Shown piece by piece: positions 26,412 to 36,043 of a stretch of 64,000 nucleotides of DNA (position 1 is its first letter; the number at the start of each line of letters is the position of its first letter). This DNA is from Burkholderiaceae bacterium. Lineage in GTDB: Bacteria > Pseudomonadota > Gammaproteobacteria > Burkholderiales > Burkholderiaceae_E. Under the pieces are notes generated by a model. It was given only the letters and a program-made list of their open reading frames with translations. It did no database searches and was not told the DNA's origin. The stretch is taken from contig JACKLP010000002.1 of NCBI GenBank assembly GCA_024235875.1, forward strand, positions 492,374 through 556,373, read 5' to 3'. Both the position numbers and the translations under genes were made by a program.

Positions 26412-27454
26412 TGTCGCAGTCCGTATCCCTTGAGACCGTCGCCCGCGCGGCGGGCGTTTCGACGAGCACGGTCTCGCGCGTGTTGTCGCGACCGGAACTC
26501 GTCAATGCACATACTCGCGAACGGGTCGAGGGCGTGATTGCGCGGCTCGGCTACCTGCCACACGGGGCGGCGCGTGCATTGGCGCGCAAGCGAAGCGGCA
26601 GTGTCGGGGCGGTGATCCCGCGGCTGGGGGTGTCGCTGTTCTCGAATACGGTGCAGGCGCTGCAGCAGACCTTGCACACCGCCGGCTACGAGCTACTGCT
26701 CTCGACCCCCGAATGGCGGCCCGGCGACGAGGTCCACCATCTGCGCGGACTCGTCACGCACGGCGTGGACGGGGTCGCGCTGCTCGGCAGCGAGCATTCG
26801 CCCGAGGTCTACGCGCTGCTCGAGAGCCTGCACCTGCCGTTCATCTGCGTCTGGGCGTCCGACGAGAAGCGCCGTGGCCTGCCATGTGCGGGGCTGGACA
26901 ACGCAGCGGCGATCCGGCTCGTGGCCGAGCACCTGATCGGGCTCGGGCATCGTCGCATCGCGATGGTGTCCGGGCGCACCCGGCACAACGAGCGCGCGCG
27001 CGCCCGGGTGCGCGGCCTGCGTGCCGCGATGCGCTCGGCCGGACTCGATCTGCCGCGCGACGCGGTCGTGGAGGCCGACTACAGCTACGAGGCAGGGGAG
27101 CGAGCCGCCCGAATCGTCCTCGAGCGGCATTCCAAGCTGACGGCGATCGTCTGCGGCAACGACTATCTTGCGATCGGCGCCCTGGCGGCCTGCCGTGCGA
27201 CCGGCAGGGCGGTGCCGCAGGATGTCTCGGTGACCGGACTGAACGACGGCGAGCTGGCTCGCTACACCTGGCCCCCGCTGACCACGGTACACCTGCCGAT
27301 GTGGGAGATCGGCGAGCGCGCGGCGCGCTACCTGATCGCACGCCTCGACGGCCTCGACGCGCCGCCGCCCGGCGACCTGCCGGTTTCGCTGCGGGTGCGC
27401 GGCAGTACGGCCGTTGCATCGCCGCAGCCGCGTCGCGGCGGCCGGGCCGGATAG
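26411..27454 (+). CDS. LacI-family transcriptional regulator
   Basis: 347 residues. Residues 6-58 are the LacI helix-turn-helix and hinge (SLETVARAAGVSTSTVSRVL, then GYLPHGAARALARKRS), followed by a periplasmic-binding-protein-like effector domain (VGAVIPRLGVSLF, HLIGLGHRRIAMVSG, AIVCGNDYLAIGAL). The Gnt-type C-terminal region PPLTTVHLPMWEIGERAARYLI fits GntR/GulR-like members that answer to sugar acids. It is divergent from the TRAP operon and should bind the palindrome between them. The ATG chosen begins exactly at the HTH; the longer open frame upstream is antisense to dctP. Confidence 0.93.
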   Translation: MSQSVSLETVARAAGVSTSTVSRVLSRPELVNAHTRERVEGVIARLGYLPHGAARALARKRSGSVGAVIPRLGVSLFSNTVQALQQTLHTAGYELLLSTPEWRPGDEVHHLRGLVTHGVDGVALLGSEHSPEVYALLESLHLPFICVWASDEKRRGLPCAGLDNAAAIRLVAEHLIGLGHRRIAMVSGRTRHNERARARVRGLRAAMRSAGLDLPRDAVVEADYSYEAGERAARIVLERHSKLTAIVCGNDYLAIGALAACRATGRAVPQDVSVTGLNDGELARYTWPPLTTVHLPMWEIGERAARYLIARLDGLDAPPPGDLPVSLRVRGSTAVASPQPRRGGRAG

Positions 27455-27504
27455 GTCGGTGTATCCGGCGCTCGTCGAGCGTGCGCCGAGGCGGCGCGAA
27501 ACGC

Positions 27505-27903
27505 TTACGCGGGCCGGAACATCGGGACCATCTGACCGTCTTCGGCGGGCTTGAACGTCACGCTCACGGCGTCACCGATCTTCAGGCCGTCGAGGTCGCA
27601 GTCGACGATGTTGGTCAGCATCGTGGGGCCTTCCTCGAGGGTCACGTAGGCGACCGCATACGGCACCGGAACGCGGCGCGTGACGCTCACCGAGTAGATC
27701 GTGCCGCGGCCGCTGGCCGCTTCCCAGTCGGTCTCGCCGTGGCCGCACAGCGGGCAGTGCGGCCGGGGATACCAATGGGCCTTGCCGCAGGACGGGCAGC
27801 GGCGAATCATCAGCCGGCCCTCGGCCGCGCCCGCCCAGAACGGCGCCGCGTCCACGTAGACCGGCGGTGCCGGCAGTGTGCGATCCTGTGCCATCAGCGT
27901 CAT
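27505..27903 (-). CDS. DUF35 Zn-ribbon/OB-fold protein (thiolase partner)
   Basis: 132 residues. The Zn-ribbon uses C36, C39, C50 and C53 (RRCPSCGKAHWYPRPHCPLCG), followed by an OB-fold (GTIYSVSVTRRVPVPYAVAYV, GLKIGDAVSVTFKP). DUF35 proteins pair with thiolases and hydroxyacyl-CoA aldolases, as in ChsH2 with Ltp2 or HMG-CoA synthase/thiolase complexes in archaea, and hold the CoA substrate. It starts 2 bases after the stop of the thiolase-like gene (an internal ATG nine bases later is possible), so the two are almost certainly made as a complex. Confidence 0.9.
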   Translation of the reverse strand: MTLMAQDRTLPAPPVYVDAAPFWAGAAEGRLMIRRCPSCGKAHWYPRPHCPLCGHGETDWEAASGRGTIYSVSVTRRVPVPYAVAYVTLEEGPTMLTNIVDCDLDGLKIGDAVSVTFKPAEDGQMVPMFRPA

Positions 27904-27905
27904 CG

Positions 27906-29072
27906 TCAGCCCCTTTCCATGATCAGCGTGGCCCCGCCGTGGCGTGCGCCGAGCAAGCCGCCCGTGCCGTGGGCAAGGGCGAGGTCGCAGTTCTTCACCT
28001 GTACGGCCGGGTGGGCCTCGCCGCGAAGCTGGCGTACGGCCTCGATGACCTTGGTGATGCCGCCGCGATTGGCCGGGTGGTTGTTGCAAAGGCCGCCACC
28101 GTCGGTATTGAAGGGCAGCTTGCCGGTGCCGGCGATCAGGTTGCCGTCGGCCACGAAGCGCCCGCCATCGCCCTTCTTGCAAAAGCCCAGGTCTTCGAGT
28201 TGAACCAGCACGGTGATCGTGAAGCTGTCGTAGATCGAGACGTACTTGATGTCGGCGGGCTTCACGCCGGCCTCCTCGAACGCCCGCGGGCCAGAGAACG
28301 CGGCGGCCGAATAGGTGAGGTCCACGTTGCCGGCATCGATGCTCTTGATCGCCTCGCCGGCGCCCAGGATGTTCACGACCGGGCGCCCGAGCGATCTCGC
28401 GATTTCCGGGCGGACCACCAGCACGGCGCCGCCGCCGTCGCTGACCACGCAGCAATCGAGCCGGTGCAGCGGGTCGGCGATCACCGGCGAATTCACCACG
28501 TCTTCCACCGTGACCACGTCGCGCAGCATCGCATGCGGGTTGTGCTGGGCATGATGGGATGCCGCCACCTTGATCCAGGCGAGTTGCTCGGCCGTGGTGC
28601 CGAACTCGTGCATGTGGCGCGCCGCCACCATCGCGTAGCTGTTGACGGTGACCATCCCGAAAGGCGCCTCGAAGGGCGCCTCCGGGACATTGGGCAGGTA
28701 GAGGCGCGGCTTGGTGCCGCTGTGCGATTCCGAGCGCGGTCGGCCGGCGAGCGTGACCAGTGCCACGTTGCACTTGCCGGCGGCGATCGCCTGTGCGGCA
28801 TGCGAGACATGCAGCAGGTAGGAAGAGCCACCGATGTCGGTGGAGTCGAAGTGCCGCGGCCGGATGCCCAGGTAGTCGACCATGCTCAAGGGGCCCATGC
28901 CGGGGCCATCGCCGGCACAGAAATAGCCGTCGACGTCGTCGCGCGACAGGCCGGCGTCGGCCAGTGCGCCTGCCGCACATTCGGCGTGGAGTTGGGCGAC
29001 CGTCTTGTCGGTTGCCTTGCGGGTCGGGTGCTCGAAGACGCCGGCAATGCAGGCCTTGCCTCGGATGCTCAT
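27906..29072 (-). CDS. SCP-x/Ltp2-type thiolase-like acyl-CoA enzyme
   Basis: 388 residues of the thiolase superfamily, lipid-transfer-protein-associated branch. The N-terminal block where thiolases carry the nucleophilic Cys reads DIGGSSYLLHVSHAAQAIAAG, with Ser and no Cys around residues 80-84; the C-terminal blocks GGGLCNNHPANRGGI and LAHGTGG keep the active-site His residues. That pattern, with a DUF35 partner directly downstream, matches Ltp2-like retro-aldolases of side-chain degradation better than a classical thiolase, but a noncanonical acetyltransferase is possible. AGGAG at nine bases fixes the start. Acts in the cytoplasm on an acyl-CoA. Confidence 0.85.
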   Translation of the reverse strand: MSIRGKACIAGVFEHPTRKATDKTVAQLHAECAAGALADAGLSRDDVDGYFCAGDGPGMGPLSMVDYLGIRPRHFDSTDIGGSSYLLHVSHAAQAIAAGKCNVALVTLAGRPRSESHSGTKPRLYLPNVPEAPFEAPFGMVTVNSYAMVAARHMHEFGTTAEQLAWIKVAASHHAQHNPHAMLRDVVTVEDVVNSPVIADPLHRLDCCVVSDGGGAVLVVRPEIARSLGRPVVNILGAGEAIKSIDAGNVDLTYSAAAFSGPRAFEEAGVKPADIKYVSIYDSFTITVLVQLEDLGFCKKGDGGRFVADGNLIAGTGKLPFNTDGGGLCNNHPANRGGITKVIEAVRQLRGEAHPAVQVKNCDLALAHGTGGLLGARHGGATLIMERG

Positions 29073-29368
29073 GCGCTGTGATCTCCTGGGCGCCGGCGCC
29101 GAAGGCGGGGCCGGCATAGGGGATCTGAATCGTACACGGGCACCGAACCGGCTGCGACCGAATCGGGTCCACATCCCGAGGCGACGTCGCATCGACCCGG
29201 ATTCCGGTCGCCGCCCGACGTAACGGCCGCCTAACGGCCCGAGGTGAGACTGCACATGCCATCAGTCCAAGGAGAAAAGCATGTCCAGACTCGTCTCTTC
29301 ACTGGCCGCGTCATGGGGCCTCGCGGCAAGCGCCCGTCACCCGGCCATAGCCGAGGTCGGCGAAACCC
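29073..29368. other. Intergenic gap with an orphan ribosome site and a direct repeat
   Basis: No complete gene is seen. On the plus strand AAGGAGAAAAGC precedes an ATG at 29281 opening MSRLVSSLAASWGLAASARH, which looks like the beginning of a signal peptide but then runs antisense through the vapC-like gene and ends at 29568 in Arg-rich sequence. It may be the 5' remnant of a broken gene. TAACGGCC occurs twice at 29221-29228 and 29232-29239, an 11-base period that could be a regulator site. The thiolase promoter should also lie here. Confidence 0.35.
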
Positions 29369-29758
29369 CTATTTCCCGGCTTTGGCGACCAGCACGACGC
29401 CTGGCAGGCCGGCGAAGTGCGCGTCGCAGGTCAGCAGGTCTGCGCCCGAGTGCCTTGCCGTCGCCAGGACGATCGCGTCGGCGGTGGCAAGCTTGTACTC
29501 TCGGTGCAGGCCAGCCGCCAGCAAGGCGATCGGGGTATCCAGCGGTACGACCACGCACTTCAGCGTGAAGGCGATTACCTGGTCGGCTTCGTCTTCGCCG
29601 ACTTCGCGCACGAGCCACTTGGATAGTTCGATTTGCACGATGGTAGGCACCACGCACTGGGCCCGGTCGGGAAACTGGTTGGCGAGTTTGCGCCCCAGCG
29701 TGCTCGCGGTGAGCCACTCGATCCATGCCGAAGTATCGACGACACGCCGCGCGGCCAT
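29369..29758 (-). CDS. PIN-domain ribonuclease toxin (VapC-like)
   Basis: 129 residues with the PIN-domain acids in order: D8 (RRVVDTSAWIEW), E44 (QIELSKWL), D94 (ATADAIVLATA) and D112 (LTCDAHF), which bind Mg2+/Mn2+ for RNA cleavage. The length is standard. The ATG overlaps the antitoxin stop (ATGA), the usual antitoxin-first arrangement, so toxin synthesis is coupled to antitoxin. RNA target (often initiator tRNA or the sarcin-ricin loop) cannot be read from sequence. Confidence 0.92.
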   Translation of the reverse strand: MAARRVVDTSAWIEWLTASTLGRKLANQFPDRAQCVVPTIVQIELSKWLVREVGEDEADQVIAFTLKCVVVPLDTPIALLAAGLHREYKLATADAIVLATARHSGADLLTCDAHFAGLPGVVLVAKAGK

Positions 29759-29970
29759 CAGTAGCGGTCGTCGCGGTCGCGGTAGTCGTTCTTGCGCGCA
29801 CCTTTGGCAATGCCGGCAAGCTGCTGCAATTCGGGGACCGGCATGACCAGCACGCCCTTGCCTTTGGGGATGAACACGAACTCTTGCCCTGCCTCCCAGT
29901 GCTGTTCGTCTCGCACGGCCTTCGGGATGGAGATCTGGAACTTGCTCGACAGAGTGGCGGTGGCCGTCAT
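29758..29970 (-). CDS. AbrB/MazE-type antitoxin (VapB-like)
   Basis: 70 residues. The N-terminal 45 residues form a swapped-hairpin AbrB domain (TATLSSKFQISIPKAVRDEQ, then WEAGQEFVFIPKGKGVLVMP), which binds the operon promoter as a dimer; the charged C-terminus (GARKNDYRDRDDRY) would wrap around and neutralise the PIN toxin. The start at MTATATLSS is chosen because the domain begins there. The open frame upstream has no domain similarity. Confidence 0.88.
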   Translation of the reverse strand: MTATATLSSKFQISIPKAVRDEQHWEAGQEFVFIPKGKGVLVMPVPELQQLAGIAKGARKNDYRDRDDRY

Positions 29971-30040
29971 GTTCGTACTCGCGTCCGATCGATAAGGGTC
30001 GGGTAAGAATACATCCTGTCGCCGTCGCGCGCCAGACCGA

Positions 30041-30496
30041 TCAGCCTGCCGGCGGGCCGGAAGCCTCGAGGATGGCCCGGATCTCGGCTGGCAGCGGAGT
30101 CGATCGCCCGGTGGCGTGATCGATATAAACCGTGACCACCTCGGCGGTCGCCACGCAGGTCTCGTCCACGAAGATGCCCTGCCCGAGAACATACGAGCTA
30201 TTGCCCACCTTCAACACCACGGTACCGATGTCGACGTCGCCGGGAAAGCGGATCTGCGCGCGGTAGTGGGCGCTGTACTTGACCAGCGCGAAGCCGGCCA
30301 GCAGGGTCTGGCTCAGGTGCGACATCCGCTCGGCACGGAAGCGCACGCGGCCGTCCTCGAAGTACTCGTTGACCGCGCCGTTGTTGACATGGAAGTTAGG
30401 GTCCAGGTCGCGATAGCGGATCGAGTCGCGGGTCCAGCACGCGAAGGTCGATCGGCGGGTGAGGTCGGGGCCGGGCGCGGTATCGGTGGCAGGCAT
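30041..30496 (-). CDS. 4-hydroxybenzoyl-CoA-type hotdog acyl-CoA thioesterase
   Basis: 151 residues of the YbgC/FcbC hotdog class. The active-site signature is YRDLDPNFHVNNGAVNEYFEDGR, matching the YxDxDxxxHVNN pattern with the catalytic Asp before the His. HYRAQIRFPGDVDIGTVVLKVGNSS gives the central strands. It hydrolyses small or aromatic acyl-CoA. The ATG at MPATDTAP is preferred over the one at 30529. It is divergent from the Baeyer-Villiger monooxygenase across a 157-base spacer. Confidence 0.9.
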   Translation of the reverse strand: MPATDTAPGPDLTRRSTFACWTRDSIRYRDLDPNFHVNNGAVNEYFEDGRVRFRAERMSHLSQTLLAGFALVKYSAHYRAQIRFPGDVDIGTVVLKVGNSSYVLGQGIFVDETCVATAEVVTVYIDHATGRSTPLPAEIRAILEASGPPAG

Positions 30497-30653
30497 CGGG
30501 CAGGTCCGTGGTGGGTTCGGCGAAACCACCCGATGGTAATCGCACCGAGCGGAACGCGGTCCGGGGCGCGTTCATGTATCTTGCCCATCTATTCGTGTAA
30601 ACACAGATGCGTCGCGGGAGTCGACCCGCGCGGCAAATCCATCGGGGGAACAC

Positions 30654-32300
<1,647 letters not shown>

Positions 32301-32349
32301 GCGGTTCACGGCCGGTGACTCGTCCAGCGAAGATTTCGGCGCGCTCGCG

Positions 32350-33702
32350 ATGAATTCCGCCGACGCAAAGATGAGCCTTTGGGGCGCCATGGCGCTGGCC
32401 ATCGGCACCATGATCGGGGCCAGCATCTTCTCGATCTTCGGCCTCGGGGCGCGGCTTGCCGGTCGCAACCTGCCCTGGGTCTTCCTGGTCTCCGGCCTGC
32501 TGGCGCTGCTGGTGGCTCACAGCTATGCGACGCTGGGGCGCCGGATCGTATCCGATGCGGGGCCCGTGGCCTTTGTCCTGGCCGGCTACGGCGACGGGAT
32601 CCTCACCGGCGCGCTGAGCATCCTGTTCTGGCTCACCTACGTGATCTCGATCGCGCTCTTCGCCAAGGGCCTGGCCGGCTACCTGTTGCCGCTGTTGCAC
32701 TTGCCGGCCAACGGGGCCACGCGCGATCTGGTCGCGACGCTGGTCGTGCTGGCGTTCATGTTGCTCGGCTTGCTCGGCTCGGCCAGCGTGGGCCGGGCCG
32801 AGACCCTGATCGTCATCGTCAAGCTGGCGATCCTGGGGGTGTTCGTGTTCTTCGGCCTGGCGACGGTCCGGGTCTCGCAATTGGCGCCCGCGCTCGACCC
32901 GTCCGGGCTCAGGGGCAGCCTGACGGCGGTCTCGGTGTTCTTCCTTTCCTACATGGGCTTCGGGCTGGTCACGAACGCCTCCGAGCATTTGCGCGATCCC
33001 GTGCGCAACGTGCCGCGCGCCATCTATCTGAGCATTCTGGTGGTGACGATCGTGTACGTGTCGGTGTCGGTGGTCGCGGTCGGCAACCTGACGAGCGTGG
33101 CGCTCGCGCGTGCGCAGGACAATGCGCTGGCGGTGGCAGCCGAGCCTTTCCTGGGAAGGACCGGATTCCTGCTCGTGTCGGTCGGCGCCTTGTTTTCGAT
33201 CGCGTCCGCGCTCAACGCGACGCTCTATGGCGGCGCCAACGTGGCATTCGCGCTGGCACGCGACGGCGAGCTTCCGCGCGTGTTCGAGCGCAAGTTGTGG
33301 TTGGGCTCCAGCCTTGGCCTGTACCTGACCGCCGCGATCGGCATCGCGTTTGCGGTCTCCTTCGATCTGGGCAGCATCGCCTCGCTGACGAGCAGCGTGA
33401 TCATGTGCCTGTATCTGGCCGTGCTGGCGTCGCACTGGCGGTTGCGACACGAATACGGCGGTAGCGCGGCGGTCATCGCGATCGGCCTGGTGGGGGTCGC
33501 CGCGGTCTTCGCGGGCCTGATGGTGCATCAGTGGCAGACCAGCAGAACGGGCTTCGCTACGGTCTGGGCCGTCCTGCTGGGCAGCGTGCTGCTCGAGTGG
33601 ATCTATCGGAGCCGTACCGGAAGACGATTCGTCCAACACGGTTTGACGGTATTGTCGCAAGACGTCGCGGCGCTCGAGCGCAAGCTTGGCGCCGAACGAT
33701 GA
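32350..33702 (+). CDS. APC-superfamily amino acid/organic amine permease
   Basis: 450 residues with 12 predicted TM helices. TM1 carries the APC glycine motif AIGTMIGASIFSIFG that forms the unwound substrate site; later EHLRDPVRNVPRAIYLSIL is the conserved loop after TM6 of this superfamily. The C-terminal cytoplasmic tail is short and basic. It lies 49 bases after the monooxygenase, probably co-transcribed, so the cargo could be the monooxygenase substrate or product, but this is only inference. Confidence 0.88.
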   Translation: MNSADAKMSLWGAMALAIGTMIGASIFSIFGLGARLAGRNLPWVFLVSGLLALLVAHSYATLGRRIVSDAGPVAFVLAGYGDGILTGALSILFWLTYVISIALFAKGLAGYLLPLLHLPANGATRDLVATLVVLAFMLLGLLGSASVGRAETLIVIVKLAILGVFVFFGLATVRVSQLAPALDPSGLRGSLTAVSVFFLSYMGFGLVTNASEHLRDPVRNVPRAIYLSILVVTIVYVSVSVVAVGNLTSVALARAQDNALAVAAEPFLGRTGFLLVSVGALFSIASALNATLYGGANVAFALARDGELPRVFERKLWLGSSLGLYLTAAIGIAFAVSFDLGSIASLTSSVIMCLYLAVLASHWRLRHEYGGSAAVIAIGLVGVAAVFAGLMVHQWQTSRTGFATVWAVLLGSVLLEWIYRSRTGRRFVQHGLTVLSQDVAALERKLGAER

Positions 33703-33778
33703 ACATCCCGACCACGAGGCGATCGTGACTGCACAGACTTGCGCAAGGCCGGGCGCCCGGCCCCTGGCGCCCAGGACA

Positions 33779-34639
33779 ATGGCCGGGCAAGGTCGTCGCA
33801 GCGCACTGGGCGTCGCCGCCGGTGCGGGCCTGGCCGGACTTTTCGGCCCGGGCGCCCGCTGCGCGTTGCGGATCATGCCCGCCGCCATCGCCTCGGTGGG
33901 CGCCCTGCCGGCTGCTCGAGCGGCCGGCCCGCGGATCGCGCTGGTCATCGGCAACTCGCTCTATCCGGGCGGCAACCGACTCGAGAACCCGGGGCGCGAT
34001 GCCCAGGCGATCGGCTCGACGCTGGCCTCGATGGGTTTCGAGGTCGAGTTGCGCCAGGACCTGACCGCGGCCGAGATGCAGGCCCGGATCGAGGCCTTCT
34101 ATCGGCGCGGACGCGACGCCGAGGGCACCCTGTTCTTTTTTGCCGGCCACGGCAAGCAGGTACGGGGCGTCAATGTGCTGCTGCCGATCGACGTGCCGCT
34201 GACGCGGCGCGGCGAGCCGGTGCCGGCCGGCGAGCTGCTCGAGCGCGCGGTGGCGCTCGACGACGTGATCGCGCGCGCGGGCTCGGCGCCGGCCAACTGG
34301 AACCTGATCGTCGTCGACGCCTGCAGGGACAAGACGGCGCCGACCCGCGGGATCGGCGGCCTGCCCGGATTTCGGCCGGTGGCCGCGCCGCGCGGCACCC
34401 TGGTGGCATTTTCCACGGCGCCCGGCGCCCGGGCGCGAGACGGCGTTCCAGGTTCGAACGGGCTCTATACCCGACACCTGCTGCAGCACCTGAAAACGCC
34501 GGGAATCGCGGTGGAGGAGATGTTCAAGCGGGTGCGCGCGGGCGTATTCGCCGAGACGGCGGCGGAACAGCCACAGGTGCCCTGGGAGTCGACCTCGCTG
34601 ATCGGCGAGCTGCGACTGGCAGGCGCGGCCTCACCCTGA
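33779..34639 (+). CDS. Caspase-like cysteine peptidase (C14 family), exported
   Basis: About 286 residues. The p20-type caspase fold is clear: RIALVIGNSLYPG, ENPGRDAQAIGSTLASMGFEV, catalytic His H124 (FFFAGHGKQ) and catalytic Cys C182 (LIVVDACRDK). The N-terminus GRRSALGVAAGAGLAGLF looks like a twin-arginine export signal, cleavage near PAARA. The start is uncertain: the frame is open back to a TTG at 33686 inside the permease gene, with a GTG at 33725. Bacterial orthocaspases usually cleave after Arg/Lys. Its role between a permease and a P450 is unknown. Confidence 0.8.
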   Translation: MAGQGRRSALGVAAGAGLAGLFGPGARCALRIMPAAIASVGALPAARAAGPRIALVIGNSLYPGGNRLENPGRDAQAIGSTLASMGFEVELRQDLTAAEMQARIEAFYRRGRDAEGTLFFFAGHGKQVRGVNVLLPIDVPLTRRGEPVPAGELLERAVALDDVIARAGSAPANWNLIVVDACRDKTAPTRGIGGLPGFRPVAAPRGTLVAFSTAPGARARDGVPGSNGLYTRHLLQHLKTPGIAVEEMFKRVRAGVFAETAAEQPQVPWESTSLIGELRLAGAASP

Positions 34640-34722
34640 CCCCCGGCGGATCGACGCACGTGGCAACATAGTCGGCGCTCGAGCGCCGCGATGGTGATCG
34701 TGTCAGTCCCGGGAGGCGAGTC

Positions 34723-35994
34723 ATGAACTACATCCTCGACGATGCGGCCCTGCAGGCCGAAGCGCGAGAACAAGCCTGGTCGATGCCCCTCGAGGACATC
34801 GACGTCAGCAACGGCTATCTGTTTCGCGACAACACGATCGGCCACTACTTCGAGCGGCTGCGTCGCGACGCGCCGGTGCACTACTGCGCGGACAGCCGGT
34901 TCGGGCCATTCTGGTCGATCACGAGATACGCCGACATCGTGGCCATCGAGGTCGACCACAAGCGCTTCTCGTCGGATGCGCACGTCGGTGGCATCAGCCT
35001 CGCACGGCGCCAGGCCGAGGAGGTCTTTCCAAGCTTCATCGAGATGGATCCCCCGCGCCACGACGACCAGCGCAAGACGGTCAGCCCCATTGTCGCGCCG
35101 GGCAATCTGGCCAACCTGCAAGACACGATTCGCGAGCGGGTTTGCCGCATCCTCGATTCGCTGCCGATCGGCGAGACCTTCGACTGGGTCGAAAAGGTCT
35201 CGATCGAGCTGACCACCCAGATGCTGGCGACCTTGTTCGACTTCCCGTTCGAGGAACGTCGCAAGCTGACCTGGTGGTCCGACATCGCCACCGGCCATCC
35301 GAAGGACGACGGCCCCGTCACTTCTCGCGAGATGCGGCTCGAAGAGCTCGGCAAGTGCCTGGACTATTTCACCAGGCTCTGGAACGAACGGGTCAATGCG
35401 CCGCCGAGGACCGACCTGATCTCGATGCTCGCGCACTCGCCGGCGACGCGGAACATGAACCCCAAGGAGTTCATGGGCAATCTGCTGCTACTGATCGTCG
35501 GGGGCAACGACACGACCCGCAACTCGATCAGCGGCGGCCTGCTGGCGCTGAACCAGAATCCCGACCAGTACCGCAAGCTGCGCGAGAACCCGGCGCTGGT
35601 CGACACCCTCGTGCCCGAGATCATTCGCTGGCAGACGCCGCTCGCCTACATGCGTCGAACCGCACTGGAAGACGTCGAGTTCCGTGGCCAGACGATCCGC
35701 AAGGGCGACGCGCTCGCCATGTGGTATCTGTCGGGCAATCGCGACTCGGATGCGATCGAGGATGCCGATCGTTTCATCATCGATCGCAAGCGACCGCGCC
35801 AGCACATCTCGTTCGGCTTCGGCGTGCATCGCTGCGTGGGCAACCGGCTCGCCGAGATGCAGTTGCGGACCCTCTGGCAGGAAATCCTCGAGCGGTTTCC
35901 GCTGATCGAGATCGCCGGCCCGCCAAGACGGACGCTGTCGAACTTCGTGCACGGCTTCACGGCGATGCCGGTGCGCATTCCCGAGCGCTACTGA
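34723..35994 (+). CDS. Cytochrome P450
   Basis: 423 residues, a soluble bacterial P450. I-helix oxygen-activating motif LLIVGGNDTTRNS, K-helix ExxR in EIIRWQTPLAYMRR, and heme-binding FGFGVHRCVGNRLAE with C371 as the heme ligand. GGGAGGCG precedes the ATG. The sequence style (YLFRDNTIGHYFERLRRDAPVHYC and WSITRYADI) is close to steroid- or terpenoid-oxidising CYP families of proteobacteria and actinobacteria. Needs a ferredoxin and reductase, neither found in the window. It ends against the convergent amidohydrolase. Confidence 0.94.
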   Translation: MNYILDDAALQAEAREQAWSMPLEDIDVSNGYLFRDNTIGHYFERLRRDAPVHYCADSRFGPFWSITRYADIVAIEVDHKRFSSDAHVGGISLARRQAEEVFPSFIEMDPPRHDDQRKTVSPIVAPGNLANLQDTIRERVCRILDSLPIGETFDWVEKVSIELTTQMLATLFDFPFEERRKLTWWSDIATGHPKDDGPVTSREMRLEELGKCLDYFTRLWNERVNAPPRTDLISMLAHSPATRNMNPKEFMGNLLLLIVGGNDTTRNSISGGLLALNQNPDQYRKLRENPALVDTLVPEIIRWQTPLAYMRRTALEDVEFRGQTIRKGDALAMWYLSGNRDSDAIEDADRFIIDRKRPRQHISFGFGVHRCVGNRLAEMQLRTLWQEILERFPLIEIAGPPRRTLSNFVHGFTAMPVRIPERY

Positions 35995-36012
35995 GCGCGG
36001 CCCGGGTCCAGG

Positions 36013-36034
36013 GGCGCGCGCAACCGAGCGCGCC
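36013..36034. terminator. Possible bidirectional hairpin terminator
   Basis: A perfect 7-bp stem GGCGCGC / GCGCGCC (36013-36019 and 36028-36034) with an 8-base loop lies in the 49-base gap between the convergent P450 and amidohydrolase genes. There is no T-run on either strand, so intrinsic termination is not certain. Confidence 0.4.
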
Positions 36035-36043
36035 ACCGGCACC

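Noticed and set aside
29221..29239. Direct repeat TAACGGCC at 11-base spacing as a response-regulator box
   Set aside because: Only two short copies and no downstream gene in a fitting position on either strand; kept only as a note in the gap entry.
29369..29970. vapBC pair as part of a mobile element
   Set aside because: No transposase, integrase, tRNA end or flanking repeats are visible; a chromosomal toxin-antitoxin pair is the simpler reading.
30595..30604. GTGT-AA-ACAC palindrome as a TetR operator
   Set aside because: Only four-base arms and no TetR gene nearby; too short to annotate as a site.
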